Source: Raphanus sativus | Lineage: Eukaryota; Streptophyta; Magnoliopsida; Brassicales; Brassicaceae | Direction: 5' to 3' | Length of the DNA stretch: 64,000 nucleotides | Assembly: GCF_000801105.2 (NCBI RefSeq) | Contig: NC_079514.1 | Location: 1,922,001 to 1,986,000 of the forward strand | Shown: piece after piece, positions 22,441-34,210 of the stretch | Numbering within the stretch: position 1 is the stretch's first letter | How the letters are laid out: each line of letters begins with the position of its first letter | Translations under genes and position numbers: made by a program | Notes under the pieces: generated by a model | What the model was told of the DNA's origin: nothing | Databases searched by the model: none | The model's input: only the letters and a program-made list of their open reading frames with translations

Positions 22441-22550
22441 AACAGAAACATAACCATATCAAAGGACAATGAGATACTTGGCAGTTACTTTGGAGACTTA
22501 GGTCCATATCATATGCCATCTCTTGATGAACTTGCAATCTACTTCGTCTT
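22441..22550 (+). pseudogene. Relic exon fragment of a second GGP gene
   Basis: The fragment translates as NRNITISKDNEILGSYFGD then LGPYHMPSLDELAI. This matches the GGP exon-2 region (ITIxKDNExLxxYFGD, xPxSLAII). No start, catalytic Cys exon or His motif is nearby. In Arabidopsis three GGP genes sit in tandem here, so this is probably the decayed remainder of a neighbour copy. Confidence 0.65.
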
Positions 22551-22717
22551 AACATTTTCACAAATCAAAAATAATCAATTTAAGTTACCACTTCTTTTCT
22601 TAGTGCTGGAATGAATACAAATCGAACGATAAGTAAAAAATGAATAAACTTCAATCTGAGTCAAAAGCAACTTTATATGTAGTTAATGTAAAATATAGTC
22701 AGCATCTTTGTTTTTTT

Positions 22718-25638
22718 TCAAGGATCATCAGCAGAGAAATCAGGTTCAGAAGGTTTCTGAAACTTCACAAGCTCTTTGGTAGACTTTGCTGCAATACGGT
22801 TCTGGTGAACTTTACGAAGTGCATTCGCTGCAAACTTTGACGCCAAGAACGTAGCTCTAATGCTAGCAACATGCCCTTCTCCTTCTCCTTCCTCCTCTTC
22901 TTCTTCCTTCTTAAGCTGCTCAAGTTTCTTCTTCTTCACGTACCGTCTCCACGCAGCTTGTATGAAGATAGCAGCCCAAGTCCTCCACTGCTGCGAGTAG
23001 AATCTAAAAGTATGCTGAACCTGCCTGCTGTGCAGTCTCCTGAACTGGCTCGCCACGAACTTGAGCTCATCTGCTATCAAAGCAAACGCTTCCACTTCGG
23101 TTAAAGCCTTTGCGGTTCTTGTGGAGGAAGGTAGGTTGGAGCCGGATTTGGGATCAAGCGCCCACGTCAGAAGCTCTTCCCCGCAGAAGTCTCCTTCTTT
23201 GAGCAAACTACGGTTGAAGAAACCGCTTCTCCCACCATCCGTCGTCACACTCTCTAGCCGGCCACGGATTATGAAGAGCATCTCGTTGACAGGGTCACCT
23301 TCCCGGACCAGGTAAGAGTTCTCCGTGTATAGACACGGCTTCAACCTCTCGCATATTGCATCGAGCAGCCTCTCTTCCATATTCTCAAACAGAGGAACCT
23401 GTTCATAAACAAGATGGTTTTGGTTACATTGATTAGTGTTAGAAGAGAGTCTCTGTCTAATAAAGAAGGTTTGCCAAAACGGCATCACTTTGTCAAAGCT
23501 TCTTTACCAGAGAGAGACTCTCTTCTAATCTTCCAAAAAAGTTAAGATTCAAACTTACCCTCCGGACCAAAGCTAGACAGAGATGACGTTTGATGTCTCT
23601 TCTCAGATCCTTTGGGAGGTTCTGAACCAGATTCTCTTCATCAACACCGCGCGTCTCCAACCACTTGTACTGGTCATAACGTCTGACCCGTTCTCTCAGG
23701 TCAGGTGGAAGCATCCGGTGATGCATCCACTGCTCCGAGTCACGCTTCTTCACCCTCATCTCCTCGAGACGGATCGTAAGAGACTGGAGATAAGTCTGCA
23801 TGTTACCAATGAGGAGAGCAAAGAGAAGAAGCCCAGCAACAGCAAGTGCTATGGAGAATATGATCTCTCCAGGGTACGTGCTTGTCTGAAGCCCTTGACC
23901 GAGAGTGCTGCATGCATTAGAGAGACATCAAACAAAGTTACTAACGAAAACAAAGAGAGAGACATCGTCATAATCAAACACAGACGTTACGTTACCTGAG
24001 ATTCTGAAGTCCCCACCACAGACAGAAGAAGTATTTAGCTACAAAGCTCTCAGACGAGACAATGCCAGAGGACAGTGCTCTCAAGTAGATTCCGAAATCA
24101 AAAGGAGGATTGTCGCCATCAGTGACATTGACAGGACAGCTTTTCTGGAGAACAGACTCTTTGATTCCGTTCCAAGCAGCATAACCGACCATGTTTTCGT
24201 TACCGCAAAACAAAAAGTTTCTGGTGCAGTTCGGTCTTTGATCAAAGCAAGCCTTCTTCCAGCAACCGTTGACGCGTTCTAAAGCCAGTAAGTACCATAA
24301 CGCCCCAACCATCTGATAAAATTAAAAAAAAAAAAGGTAAAAGAGTTATAATCAGTTATATGAACCATAAAAAAAAAAGGAAAAAAGTATAGTAACTGAC
24401 GTGACTAGCAAGCATGTAGAGTAGCAAGTAATAAGCAGCACCAGCCCAAGCTGTCTCAGCAAACACCCCAGCTGTTCTCTTTAGCTCTTGGCTTAAGGGA
24501 TAGATCCGAATAAACCGCGGAATGTACTGTACTAGGATGATGGAACGTAACGCTTGCTTTGTCGCCAACACACTCCCTCCTGTAGATGTGTACAGAAACC
24601 TCCAAACTGCAATCTGGAACCACCACAACAACAACAACAACAAAAATGACATAAACTAGTCATCACTTTAATTCAATATGAAGCATGTGTACAAAATATT
24701 GCTTCAACTCGGCATTGACAGTAAAAAATCGGTTTAGACGCCCGCCTAATCAATAAAAACTATAAAGTGCATAGTTACCGCCTAGCGATTTTTTGAACAG
24801 TGATATGAAGCAATAAAATTGTTTTTTGTGGTATTATTACCTGTGGAAGTGGAAGAACAGAGAGGAAGTCAACGATGAAGAACTGCTGCAGATACCGTTT
24901 AGCTATCTGCGCAGGGTCGATCACAAGCTCTCCTCTCCCAAAAACCCTCGAAGAAGGGGCGACGAAAGCTGTCCTAAACTGGAGAGCCATGCGGAAAAGA
25001 TAAAACGCATCGATGAACGTCCTCAGCGTCGTCGCTATGATAGCCAACCCCCGGTCGATGCCGATACACTTGTCGCTGTCGTTAATAAACGGAAGGTACA
25101 GGAAGAGAGGGTCCACCGAGACGGCGAGGATGCAGGAAGTGACGAAGAGCTTGTTGCACAGCAAAAGGAACTTGTCCTGCGGATCGAATATCTTCCTCTC
25201 TGATACTTTGAGATCTTCGGGGAAGACTGCTCGCGAGACGCCGAGACCGATTGATCTTCCTAGAGACCAGAGACCTTTGGAGCCTCTTCTAAAACCTTTC
25301 TTAAACGAACCAGAAGATGCATTGTTGTTACCCTGAACACTACCACCAACACGTGGTGGTCCTTGGAGATTGAGTGTGCATCTGTTGAGACCTGCTTCAG
25401 CACCCTGAGAGTATCTAGAATCCATACTATCCAACCTGTGGAGAACAAAAGAAACTAAAGAAAGGCTTTAACTTTCAAAAACAAAAAAAAATTGAAAGGA
25501 TAACAACACAAGAAAGATGTCTGAAACTAGTTCTTTTGTCCGAAACAATTTAAAAAACTAAGTTATATACCTTACGAACTTCTCGCGTTGGCCACTGATA
25601 ACTTGTGATTTCACTGATGTTTTGACACAGTCGAACAT
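22718..25638 (-). CDS. CNGC9: Cyclic nucleotide-gated channel CNGC9-like
   Basis: Six exons on the minus strand (25571-25638, 24841-25435, 24401-24613, 23996-24312, 23559-23907, 22718-23398) encode an intact 740-aa channel starting MFDCVKTSVKSQVISGQREK. The order is a cytosolic N-terminus, six membrane helices (S1 near LFVTSCILAVSVDPLFLYLP), the pore region WWGLQNLSTLGQG, the C-linker, the nucleotide-binding fold (NEMLFIIRGRLESV, FFNRSLLKEGDFCGEELL) with an overlapping calmodulin site, and an IQ motif (IQAAWRRYVKKK). It ends in an acidic run and FSADDP. CNGCs are plasma-membrane Ca2+-permeable channels; CNGC9 and its relatives act in root hair growth and defence. The neighbours support orthology to At4g30560; CNGC6 (At2g23980) is the close paralogue. 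Confidence 0.93.
24622..24645. repeat. (CAA)n microsatellite in CNGC9 intron
   Basis: A short run of CAA triplets (ccaccacaacaacaacaaca) lies just inside the second intron. Confidence 0.7.
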
Positions 25639-25829
25639 GCTTTTTTTCCCCTGTGACTCAACTCATGAATCCCACAAGTGCAGAACCTGCTTTCTCGCAA
25701 ATATAAAATGAATAAAAATAAATCATTAAAAAGTCCAGATATAAAGAAAGCACCAAACATGTGATGTTTAATGTTGTTTCCAGAATTTCTGTCAGAAATC
25801 ATTGGTATGAATCATGGTTTGTTTTTTAA

Positions 25830-26450
25830 AGCCAGGCAATAGAGTATAAGAACATTCATCCATTGTCGTTGACCTAAAATTCCAAATTGACTGAAAATTC
25901 AAAACCTTTAAATCGAAACATCTATAAAGGCATACGAAAAATCATCACTTTATATATATAAAGACGAGTTCTTTAGCATCAAAACGGTGTAAGAAGTACA
26001 CAATCAAAGATCATTACACAGAGTAATAGGGAGTTGTAATGAATACCGAAGAAGAAGTAAGAGGGTATGAAGAAGTTGCAGGCTGAGATGAAGACGATGA
26101 AGAAGAAGAAGAAAGCGAAGGACTTTGGTGGAAGGAGACGAAGTCGTTTCAGACAAAAGAGATTTTATACTTAAAAAAAAAATTGGATATTTGAGAAGAA
26201 AAGTGAGAAACTGTCTCTCCGTGCCGCCCGGGTCGGGTCCACCCCACCCCTCTTACTTACTGCCGTCCCATCTCTTTCTAATTCTTTTTGCGTTAGTTAG
26301 TTAATTATAAAATCAATTAGTTAACCGTACTTATTATTCTTTTTATTTGCTTTTACATCGAGTATTCTTAAATATTTACACACAAAACATAATAACTTTG
26401 CTGTAGAAAACTGTCTGAAGAATAAAAACAGGTTGCAAATTATTCTCGTA
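25830..26450. other. CNGC9 upstream region; first copy of a duplicated segment
   Basis: This holds the probable CNGC9 leader and promoter on the minus strand. The part from about 26108 on (ttggtggaaggagacgaagt, then cgtttcagac) is repeated with divergence at 31735-32060 in the same orientation. See the finding on the flanking direct repeats. Confidence 0.55.
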
Positions 26451-29235
26451 CTAAATTTTGATCCGCCCTTCAAAGGGCGGGTATATTTTTGTTTTACATT
26501 TTTTTAGAAATTTTAATTTCATGTTTGTGTATTTTTTGTAAATCATATTTGTATTTTCTGTGATCATATTTGTGTAAATATTATTTTTTAAAAAGTTCAG
26601 TAAAAGATTTTGATAGTTATATTGAATTTGTGATTTTTCATAACTATAAACACTTCTATCATAGTCATTTCATATATTAATTGTACTTTATTTCTAACAG
26701 CTATAAATTTTTATTTTTCTTAAATAACAAAGTAATATTATTTTTGATCCACGTTTTCAAAGTGCAAATTTATTTGCCGAAACAAATTAAATTTATTGAA
26801 TATAAATTATATTTCTGACTATTTATTTACATTTAAATGTTACAAAGAAAGCATTATATATGTGAATATTATAATAGGTTTAACGTTTTAATAAAAATAA
26901 TTTTGATGATGAAATATATAATCAGGTTTAAATAAAATCAGAATATTGTGGTATTTATTAGCATTTTGAATTATTCACGCAATTAAATATTCGTACTCGA
27001 AAAACCAATATAGAATCGATCCCATAAGTCTATGCCTCGAATCTGATTATATTGGACCTATATATTAAAATATTAATTTATTATATTTATCCAAATTTTG
27101 CTAAATTTAATTTATGATATAGTTTTAGTATATTTTCATATACGATATGAATCCACGGCACCAGTGGTAAATCTAGTGATCTACATTGAATTCAGCTTAG
27201 AATTTGAATTAAATTATAAAATTTCTATTTAGAAATCCCATACGATTAAAAATCCATCAAATTTTCATTTATCCGTGATTTTTGTAATGGTTGACCCGAA
27301 AAATTGAGATAATTTAATTATCTTTTAATTATTTAATTTCATGATAATTATTATTTATCGGCAAAATCCTAATTTTGTAGATATATTAGTTAGATAAATT
27401 TGTATTTCATGAATTGAAATAAAAATCTAATTATTTTTATTTTATATTAACTTTTTCAATGGTAAATAATATTATATTAATTATTTATTTTATTAAAAGG
27501 TCAGGGTTAGTAAATATAAAGCATAAACTTAGATTTTAAATATTAGTAGTCATAATAGTAAGAATAAAGGTGGTTATTAATTTGGATTAATTAATGTATT
27601 ATTGTTGATTAATAACATATATTTTCCGTAACAAAATGTGCATATATTTTCAAAAAAAAAGTGATGTAATTATTTTACATATTCAAATCGATATATATCA
27701 ACAATTTATTTGTACATTTTCATAAATGTTGCAGTTATGGATCTTAGAATATAGGAATTAAAGGAAAACAGTTATAAAATATTTGTTTTTTTAATAAGCC
27801 CCAACCATTATGGAGTTAAAAACTGGTTACAAAATATTTATTTAGATCCAGTTATAGAATATATGGTTTTTTATTGTGGAAAAAATAGTTGTTGGACATA
27901 ACCCCATATCAATTGGACATGTTGAAGAATTAATAGTATTGACTAGCTTTTGACCCGCGCTTTCAAAGCGCGGGTTTATTTTCCTTTATTTTTTTTTTTT
28001 AAATTGACAAATATTTAGTAAATGTCATATTTTTATATATTTTTTTTTATAAAAGACTTAAGCTTTTTTATTTTTCTTTATCGTGTTTCATTTTAAAAGA
28101 GTATAGGCCAGAACACAATACTCGGACCCGAAGAACCAACCCGAAACCGACCCGAAAATCAGGGTCCCGAACCCGATCAGACCCGGGGTAAATATCTGAA
28201 TGAGTTCTAAATTGCTATATCCGAAGAACCGGTCCCGAATCCGACCCGAACCGAAAACCAAATGAGTACCCGAAGATATCCGAAATATATCTAAAAATAT
28301 ATGTTATAATTATATTTATAATTATTTTAATTTTTTAATTAATTTTATAAGTTAACTATAGTAGTTATTTTCGGTAATTTTGAGTATTTTTGGATAAAAT
28401 ATGATAGTTTAGATAAAAATTTACCCAAAAAACTGTATAAAATGTATATTTTTGGTTACTATTGAATAATTTGGATACAAAAATTTGAACCGAATCAGAT
28501 ACTTTGGTTACTTTAAGTACAAATAACCGAACCCGTTAGATACTTTGGTTATTTGGTTATTTTGCAGGTTCTTATGCATGAGAACCGAACCCACCCGGAC
28601 CCGGAAAGACCCCACTCGAACCCAACCCGAAATTTTATAATACCCGAATGAGGTTTAATTTCAAAACTCGAATGGGGTTTAATTTTAAAACCCGAAAAAC
28701 TCGATATCCGAAAGAACCAATCCGTACCAGAATGGGTATCCGAACGTCCAGGTCTAATGAGTATTTATGTTTAGAAAATTAAACTTTATTTTTAATGAAT
28801 TAAGTTGGTATAACTCTGATATATTAATTTTATTATGTGGTTAATTTTTTAATAACAAAAAAATATACTTTTAATAAAGATTTATACTTTTCAATGAAAA
28901 AAATCAAATTTTTTTATGAATGCTTAAATTATATTAAAAATAAAAAAACATAATAATTAAGTTATTAATTTTTGTTCACTACACAAAATATTAAGAATGG
29001 TTGAAAATAAATTATTTGAATTAGGGAAAAAATAAGAATTGGATCTGATTTCTTAATCAGCCCAAATGGCCCAAGAGAGATGATGTGGGTAGTGGGCTGG
29101 ATCTAAAAAAATATGACCCAATAAAAATGTGTTATTAATATTACTTGATTGCCCTTAATGAAATAAACAATGTGAGTTAAAGAAAGGGTATGTTTAGTAA
29201 AAAATCCAAATGTGCTTGTACTTTAATAGTATAGA
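26451..29235 (-). mobile_element. Helitron sequence with one 5' end and two candidate 3' ends
   Basis: On the minus strand the 5' terminus TCTATACTATTAAAG starts at 29235 after an A, as expected for Helitrons (insertion between A and T). A canonical 3' terminus is at 27943: a hairpin CCGCGCTTTGAAAGCGCGG, then TCAAAAGCTAG followed by T. A second, weaker one is at 26451: hairpin CCGCCCTTTGAAGGGCGG, then ATCAAAATTTAG followed by T. No Rep/helicase ORF is present, so it is non-autonomous. The inner element is 27943-29235 (1.29 kb). The outer one may be an older nested copy or a read-through product. Confidence 0.72.
28106..28760. repeat. Degenerate ACCCGAA-type repeat inside Helitron
   Basis: Interspersed clusters of ACCCGAA/CCGAACCC units occur at 28120-28280 and 28570-28760, separated by AT-rich sequence. 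No reading frame is present. The units are too divergent for a clean tandem array. Confidence 0.5.
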
Positions 29236-29239
29236 TTTC

Positions 29240-29640
29240 CACATGTACTTTTGAAAGAAAGAAAACCTTTTAGCTAGACATTATATTATTTAATTTGAGA
29301 TTATAATATCTAACTTTTCCATTTTGAAAACATACATGCGTTGTAGTTTTTATGTAGTTTGGCAACTTACCTAATTCAGATTCAAGTATGACAGATTTCA
29401 TACCGAAACAGAATGTTTCCTTAATTATTCTTACATCGGCCAACTGTATAACTTACAAGGAATTTTGTATTTTAATCAGTTTAATGATGAATTCTATAAA
29501 ATGATTCGGATTAGCACAAATACTGGAAAAAATAAAGGAAGAAAAAGATGCGTAAGAGTACAAGACATGTGACTCTGCGAGGCCATAACAAAATAGAAAA
29601 GCCTAAATTTTATTTTTAAACAATAAACTTACATTCTCTT
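29240..29640. repeat. Second half of duplicated segment, copy A
   Basis: The run from ccacatgtacttttgaaag through aggaattttgtattttaatc matches 32064-32460 with many small differences. In copy B the two halves are contiguous; here the Helitron block 26451-29235 splits them. Confidence 0.7.
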
Positions 29641-29929
29641 CAACATAAACATTCACAAATCTGAGCATATATTTTTGTGGTGTCTGAGTTATATATGAAG
29701 CAGCTAAACACTAAGCTGTATGCCTGTACACTTTGAATTTATGAATACTTGTTACTCATACTCAATTTGATATTAGAGAGGTTAACAAATACGTTGAAAA
29801 GAATGTTAAACCGAATGAGAGCAAGTTGATCAAACATAATATAAAATCATACTACAAGAAGAGCTAATCAAAGAAAAAAATGAGGTTTCAAATAACATTA
29901 TAATAATAAATAGGATGGAATCACACTTT

Positions 29930-31173
29930 CTAGACGATCTCTGGTTTAGCAGACATTTGTATAACCTCAGCATCAGCAACGTGAACATCTTTCCCAAGAA
30001 CCGTTACGTCAGCCACACGAGCCCAGCTTCCAACGGTCGAGTCCCACCCCACGATACTATCAGACACACAAGCATGTTCCTTGATCCTCACGCCTCTCAT
30101 CACAGTGCAACCAAACAGCCTCACGCCCGGTTCAATCACGCATCCCGGACCGATCACCACGTCAGGCCCTATCAAGCATCTTTCTCCAATAACCGCTGTC
30201 TCATCCACCATAACATTCCCTAATATGTGATCTCCCGACGCTAAAAGCTCCCCCGGCGCGTTCTTTCTCAGATAGTCGAGATACATTCTCTGCCCTGTCA
30301 AGTAATCTCTCGGCTGACCTATGTCCATCCAGAAACCTGGCAGCACCATGGCGTAAAGCTTTTTCTCCGAGGCGATCTTGGGGAATATCTCTTTCTCTAT
30401 CGACGTCCGTCTCAGCTCGATCCTGTCGAGCACGGACGGGTTCAAGAGGTATATCCCAGCGTTGATCTTGTCCCCCACGAAATGTTTCGGTTTCTCGACG
30501 AAACTCTCGACTCTTGCTTTTGCTTCTTTCTCCATAACAACCACGCCGTACTTTGAAGGATCATCTACTTTGGTCACCATGATGGAAGCTTCGGCGCCGT
30601 GGCTCTTGTGGAACTGGATCATCTCGAGGAGTGGGTATTCGCAGATGACGTCGCTGTTCAGCACGAAGAAGGGTGTGCCTGATTCGTCGTCGAGGAGCTT
30701 GTCACGAGCCAGAGCGAGAGGCCCTGCTGTCCCTAGGGGTTCGGTTTCTTGGGAGAAGGTGATCTTCATCTCCAGCTTCTTCTCGTATTCTTTCACAAAA
30801 TTCAACATCACCTTTTAAATTAAAATAAAAAAACACAATGTGAGTCAATCATTATGCCACAGGGTAAATAATAATGAAACAATAAGGTAGTAATAGTACC
30901 TCTGGTTGTTGTTGGTTGATAGCTAATACAACTTCAGTAACTCCAGCAGCTTTTAGTGCTTCAATCTATTTTAATCAATCATCAACCAAAAAAGTATATG
31001 ATCAGAGAATGAATGAATGCATCATAATGAGAAGAAGAAGAAGCTACCACCAACACATTTACCTGATGCAAAATCATGGGCTTGTTACCAAAATCAACAA
31101 GAGGTTTTGGCATGCTGAATGTAAGAGGTCTCAATCGAGTTCCGAATCCTCCTACTAGAATTACAGCCTTCAT
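29930..31173 (-). CDS. Mannose-1-phosphate guanylyltransferase (GDP-mannose pyrophosphorylase)-like
   Basis: Three exons on the minus strand (31063-31173, 30900-30965, 29930-30811) give an intact 352-aa protein. It catalyses mannose-1-P + GTP to GDP-mannose + PPi, feeding ascorbate, glycoprotein, GPI and wall polymer synthesis in the cytosol. The start [18 protein letters not shown] is the nucleotide-binding signature. [49 protein letters not shown] and [14 protein letters not shown] follow, then a left-handed beta-helix of hexapeptides ([20 protein letters not shown]). The C-terminus is short (KPEIV) and lacks the longer end I recall for CYT1/VTC1. With the neighbours this fits the CYT1 paralogue At4g30570, so CYT1 itself should not be assumed. 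Confidence 0.9.
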
Positions 31174-31305
31174 TCTTCTACAGATATAATGTAGTAGTAA
31201 TCAACAAGAATTGTGCAACATGGTATTACTACCTATATATATTTTCTGGAAAAAAAAGGAAAATCTTCAATCTCTTTAAAAACTTTATAAGAACAAAACA
31301 CAAAA

Positions 31306-31450
31306 GCCGGGTCAGCCTTAGTCTAGTGGCTAAGTGGCATCCAAGGCACCGGGGTTCGACTCCATCTTCAGGGGTTCCTGGGTGTGAGATTTCCCCAAGT
31401 GGCAAAAAAAAAAAGAAAAAAAACAAAAAAAAAAAAAAAAAAAAAAAAAA
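31306..31450 (+). mobile_element. tRNA-derived SINE with poly(A) and 14-bp TSD
   Basis: A-box-like TTAGTCTAGTGGC and B-box GGGGTTCGACTCC lie about 30 bases apart. After about 50 more bases comes a long A-rich tail. Flanking repeats AACAAAACACAAAA are at 31292-31305 and 31451-31464. This is the structure of Brassicaceae SB-type SINEs, sitting about 130 bases upstream of the GDP-mannose gene start. Confidence 0.8.
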
Positions 31451-31734
31451 AACAAAACACAAAAACAAAAGAAATCTCTTTGAATCAACTATATCTATAT
31501 ACATTTAACAGGCAGGAAACTTCTTATCACGATCAAGAAACAACGATGTAAATGAATAAGGATCTATAAGGGAAGAGAAGACTATGCGTTTCTTTTTTTT
31601 TTTTTGAGAAAATGAGACTATGCGTTTCTTGCAACAGACTTACACGAAGTTTTTGAAGATGTTCTTTTTACAGATCTGAAACTAGGCGAATGTAGGTATA
31701 TCCCTGTCTGTCGACTGGTTTGACACTGATAAGT

Positions 31735-32470
31735 GAAGAATGGTGGAAGGAGACGGAAGTCGTTTCAGAATTCAGACAGAGAGAGATTAGATTTTTCTTT
31801 AGAAGAAAACTGAAACTGCTGTCTCCGTGCAGTCCGAGTGGGGTCCACACGGTCTTACTTATTACCGTCTCATCTCTCTAATTCTTTTCCATGAGTCAGT
31901 CAATAGAAGAATTATCAATAAGTCAACAACTCTAAATATTATTTTTATTGGTTTACATACATATATAACGTTTTCAAAAATTTATGCACAAAAATAAAAT
32001 AAAAAGTTTGCTTTTCAATAGAGTCTGAGAAAACAGGTTACAAATTAAATTGTTTAGTTATTCTTCACATGTACTTTTATTTAAAAAAAACAAACCGTTA
32101 GAAATTATTTATTTAATTTGAGATTATGATATCTAAGTTTTCCATTTTGAAAAGATACATGCTTTGTAGCTTTTATGTAGTTTGGCAACTTGCCCAATTC
32201 AGATTCAAGTATGACAGATTTTATATCAAAAGTAGAATGTTTTCTTAATTATTCTTTCATCGGCCAACTGTATAAAATTATAAGGAATTTTGTATTTTAG
32301 TCAGTTTAATGAAAAATGATTCGTAATTAGCACAAATATTGAGGGAAAAAAAAAAGAAAAGAAGAAAAAGAGGTGCAAGAGTATAAGACCTCTGACTCCT
32401 GTGAGGCCAAAACAAAATAGAAAAGCCTAATTTTATTTTTAAAACAATAATTCCGAACATGTTTTGTTCT
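31735..32470. repeat. Duplicated segment, copy B (no Helitron)
   Basis: 31735-32060 resembles 26108-26450 (the CNGC9 leader/promoter), and 32064-32460 resembles 29240-29640. The order and orientation are the same, so this is an uninterrupted version of copy A. It lies between the GDP-mannose gene and LPAT. No gene is seen in it. Confidence 0.7.
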
Positions 32471-32550
32471 TCCACATGTAAAAATTGACATAGCCTTTCT
32501 CATTGTTCATCAGAGCCACTGATTAAAAAAAACAAGTAAAAACAAACGTT

Positions 32551-34204
32551 TCAGCTCAAGAGATTCATAGAATCCGCTATCTTGTTCCTGGCCTCGTCAC
32601 AAAGAACATCAGCTTTGCTTCCGTATATCGGCTTGTGGATGATCACTCTGACATTCCCATGATTCAGTATACCTTCACTACCCGTAGGCATGATCTTCCC
32701 TGTTCCCATCAGCGTTATTGGCACTACTGGAACTCCTGTCTTAGCTGCTACCGTAAACGCACCTTTCTGTAATATATCAAGTTTTCAAGAAAGACAAGCG
32801 TCTCTTATGTGACTCCCTCTTAAACACAATAACCAAAGAAACTTGAGCGAGATTATGTGTTTACCTTGAAAGCACCTAACCGACCATCCTTACTCCGCGT
32901 TCCTTCCGGGAAGAAAAACACAGATGCTCCCTTCTTCACTAGCTCCATGCATCGTTTCAAGCAATCCTATAATACAATGCCACAAAAAGAGTTATGAGTT
33001 TTTTTTTAAAACAGAAACACTTGAAGATTAGAGTGAGTGAGGGAAGAAGCATGCATACCACTTGGCTTCTTGGGTCCATCCGCTTCAAGGGAACAACGCC
33101 CATCATGGACATGGCCCAACCGATGACAGGAATAACGAATATCCCCGTCTTGCTGATGAACTTATAGCTTTGGCCAAGGCTGAGAAGCGTGTATATATCC
33201 AGAAAACTCTGGTGGTTTGAAACATAAACACAAGGAGTGTCGGATGACGGCAGATTCTCCAAGCCTTGGATCTCGGTTTTGTAGAACGGGTAGATGCTTA
33301 TGGAAGCCCAGAGTTTAGCTATAAAGTGATGGAACTTTCTCCTGTAGCGGTCAAAGAGAAGTACAAAAGGATGGCCAATAATCATCAGGACGATGAGAAC
33401 GATGGCGGAGACGCCAGCGACGAGGCAAAAGCATATCCCTCTGAGTCTTGAGCTCAACTTAATCTCTGCACTTCAAAGTTCAAAGACAAAAGAAAAGGAT
33501 TAATTGTGTTATTGAAAACAAAAGAAGAACAAGAGGTTGTTGTAATACAGCCCAAAGCAGAGAGAGAAGTTGTACCTGGTTCTGGATAAGTAGTAGATTC
33601 AGGGGTTGCAGCAGCTCCTGAAAGATCCGACCTCACACTTAATAACCTCCGTGAGTTCTTCTTATCACGAACTTTGAAAGGGTTACATCTTATAGAGCAT
33701 TGTACACCAACACTACGCCTTGTTTCCCCTCTCTGAGCAGCTAAAGAAGAAGCAACAAAAGTTTGAGTCTTTACATAGAACAAAGCAGACGCAACAAGAA
33801 ACCAATCTTGATTGATTCCTACCATGAAGGGAAGTAGTACTCAAGCTCGAAACACGACCAAAGAAACATCCTTTACTGATCGGAATCTGAAGTTCATAAG
33901 AGTAAGAGAGCTTAAAGTTTGAAACTTTCATTGTCAACTAAAAAAAGCCCATCACTTTCTCAATGAGACTAACGAAGTTATCCCGATTGAATTACAAGAA
34001 CTTACCCGAATCAACGATGACTGTGATGAACAGATTGGTTTACTATAATCTGAGAACATAACATAATTAAGAAGAACAGAGTTATTATCTCCCGATTTAA
34101 TTTACAGGAAAATGAATCTAGGAAGAAGTAGGGAAGAGTTTGGCGGGCATACATGGAGGAGGAGGATGTGAAGAGATGATGCCCCGAGCAGAAGCGACAT
34201 CCAT
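32551..34204 (-). CDS. LPAT1: Plastid lysophosphatidic acid acyltransferase (LPAT1/ATS2)
   Basis: Seven exons on the minus strand (34153-34204, 34006-34049, 33823-33886, 33576-33740, 33059-33465, 32865-32966, 32551-32766) give an intact 349-aa protein. The start MDVASARGIISSHPPPP leads into a Ser/Arg-rich plastid transit peptide. A membrane helix (ICFCLVAGVSAIVLIVLM) precedes the PlsC domain with NHQSFLD (the NHx4D catalytic box), a GVVPLKRMDPRS block and FPEGTRS. The enzyme adds the second acyl chain to lysophosphatidate in the plastid inner envelope, making phosphatidate for galactolipids and PG. Exon 2 uses the acceptor before ATTATAGTAAACC, which restores YYSKPICSSQSSLIR. Synteny supports At4g30580. 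Its upstream region is tandemly duplicated. Confidence 0.92.
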
Positions 34205-34210
34205 GGCGGA

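Noticed and set aside
28106..28760. Terminal inverted repeats of a DNA transposon
   Set aside because: Both ends carry ACCCGAA-type units in the same orientation, so no inverted pair exists.
30378..30818. 146-aa plus-strand frame opposite the GDP-mannose gene
   Set aside because: Antisense shadow of a conserved enzyme exon; no domain of its own.
31309..31362. Possible tRNA gene (A and B boxes)
   Set aside because: The boxes belong to a SINE: no cloverleaf could be completed, and the unit ends in an A-tail with target duplications.
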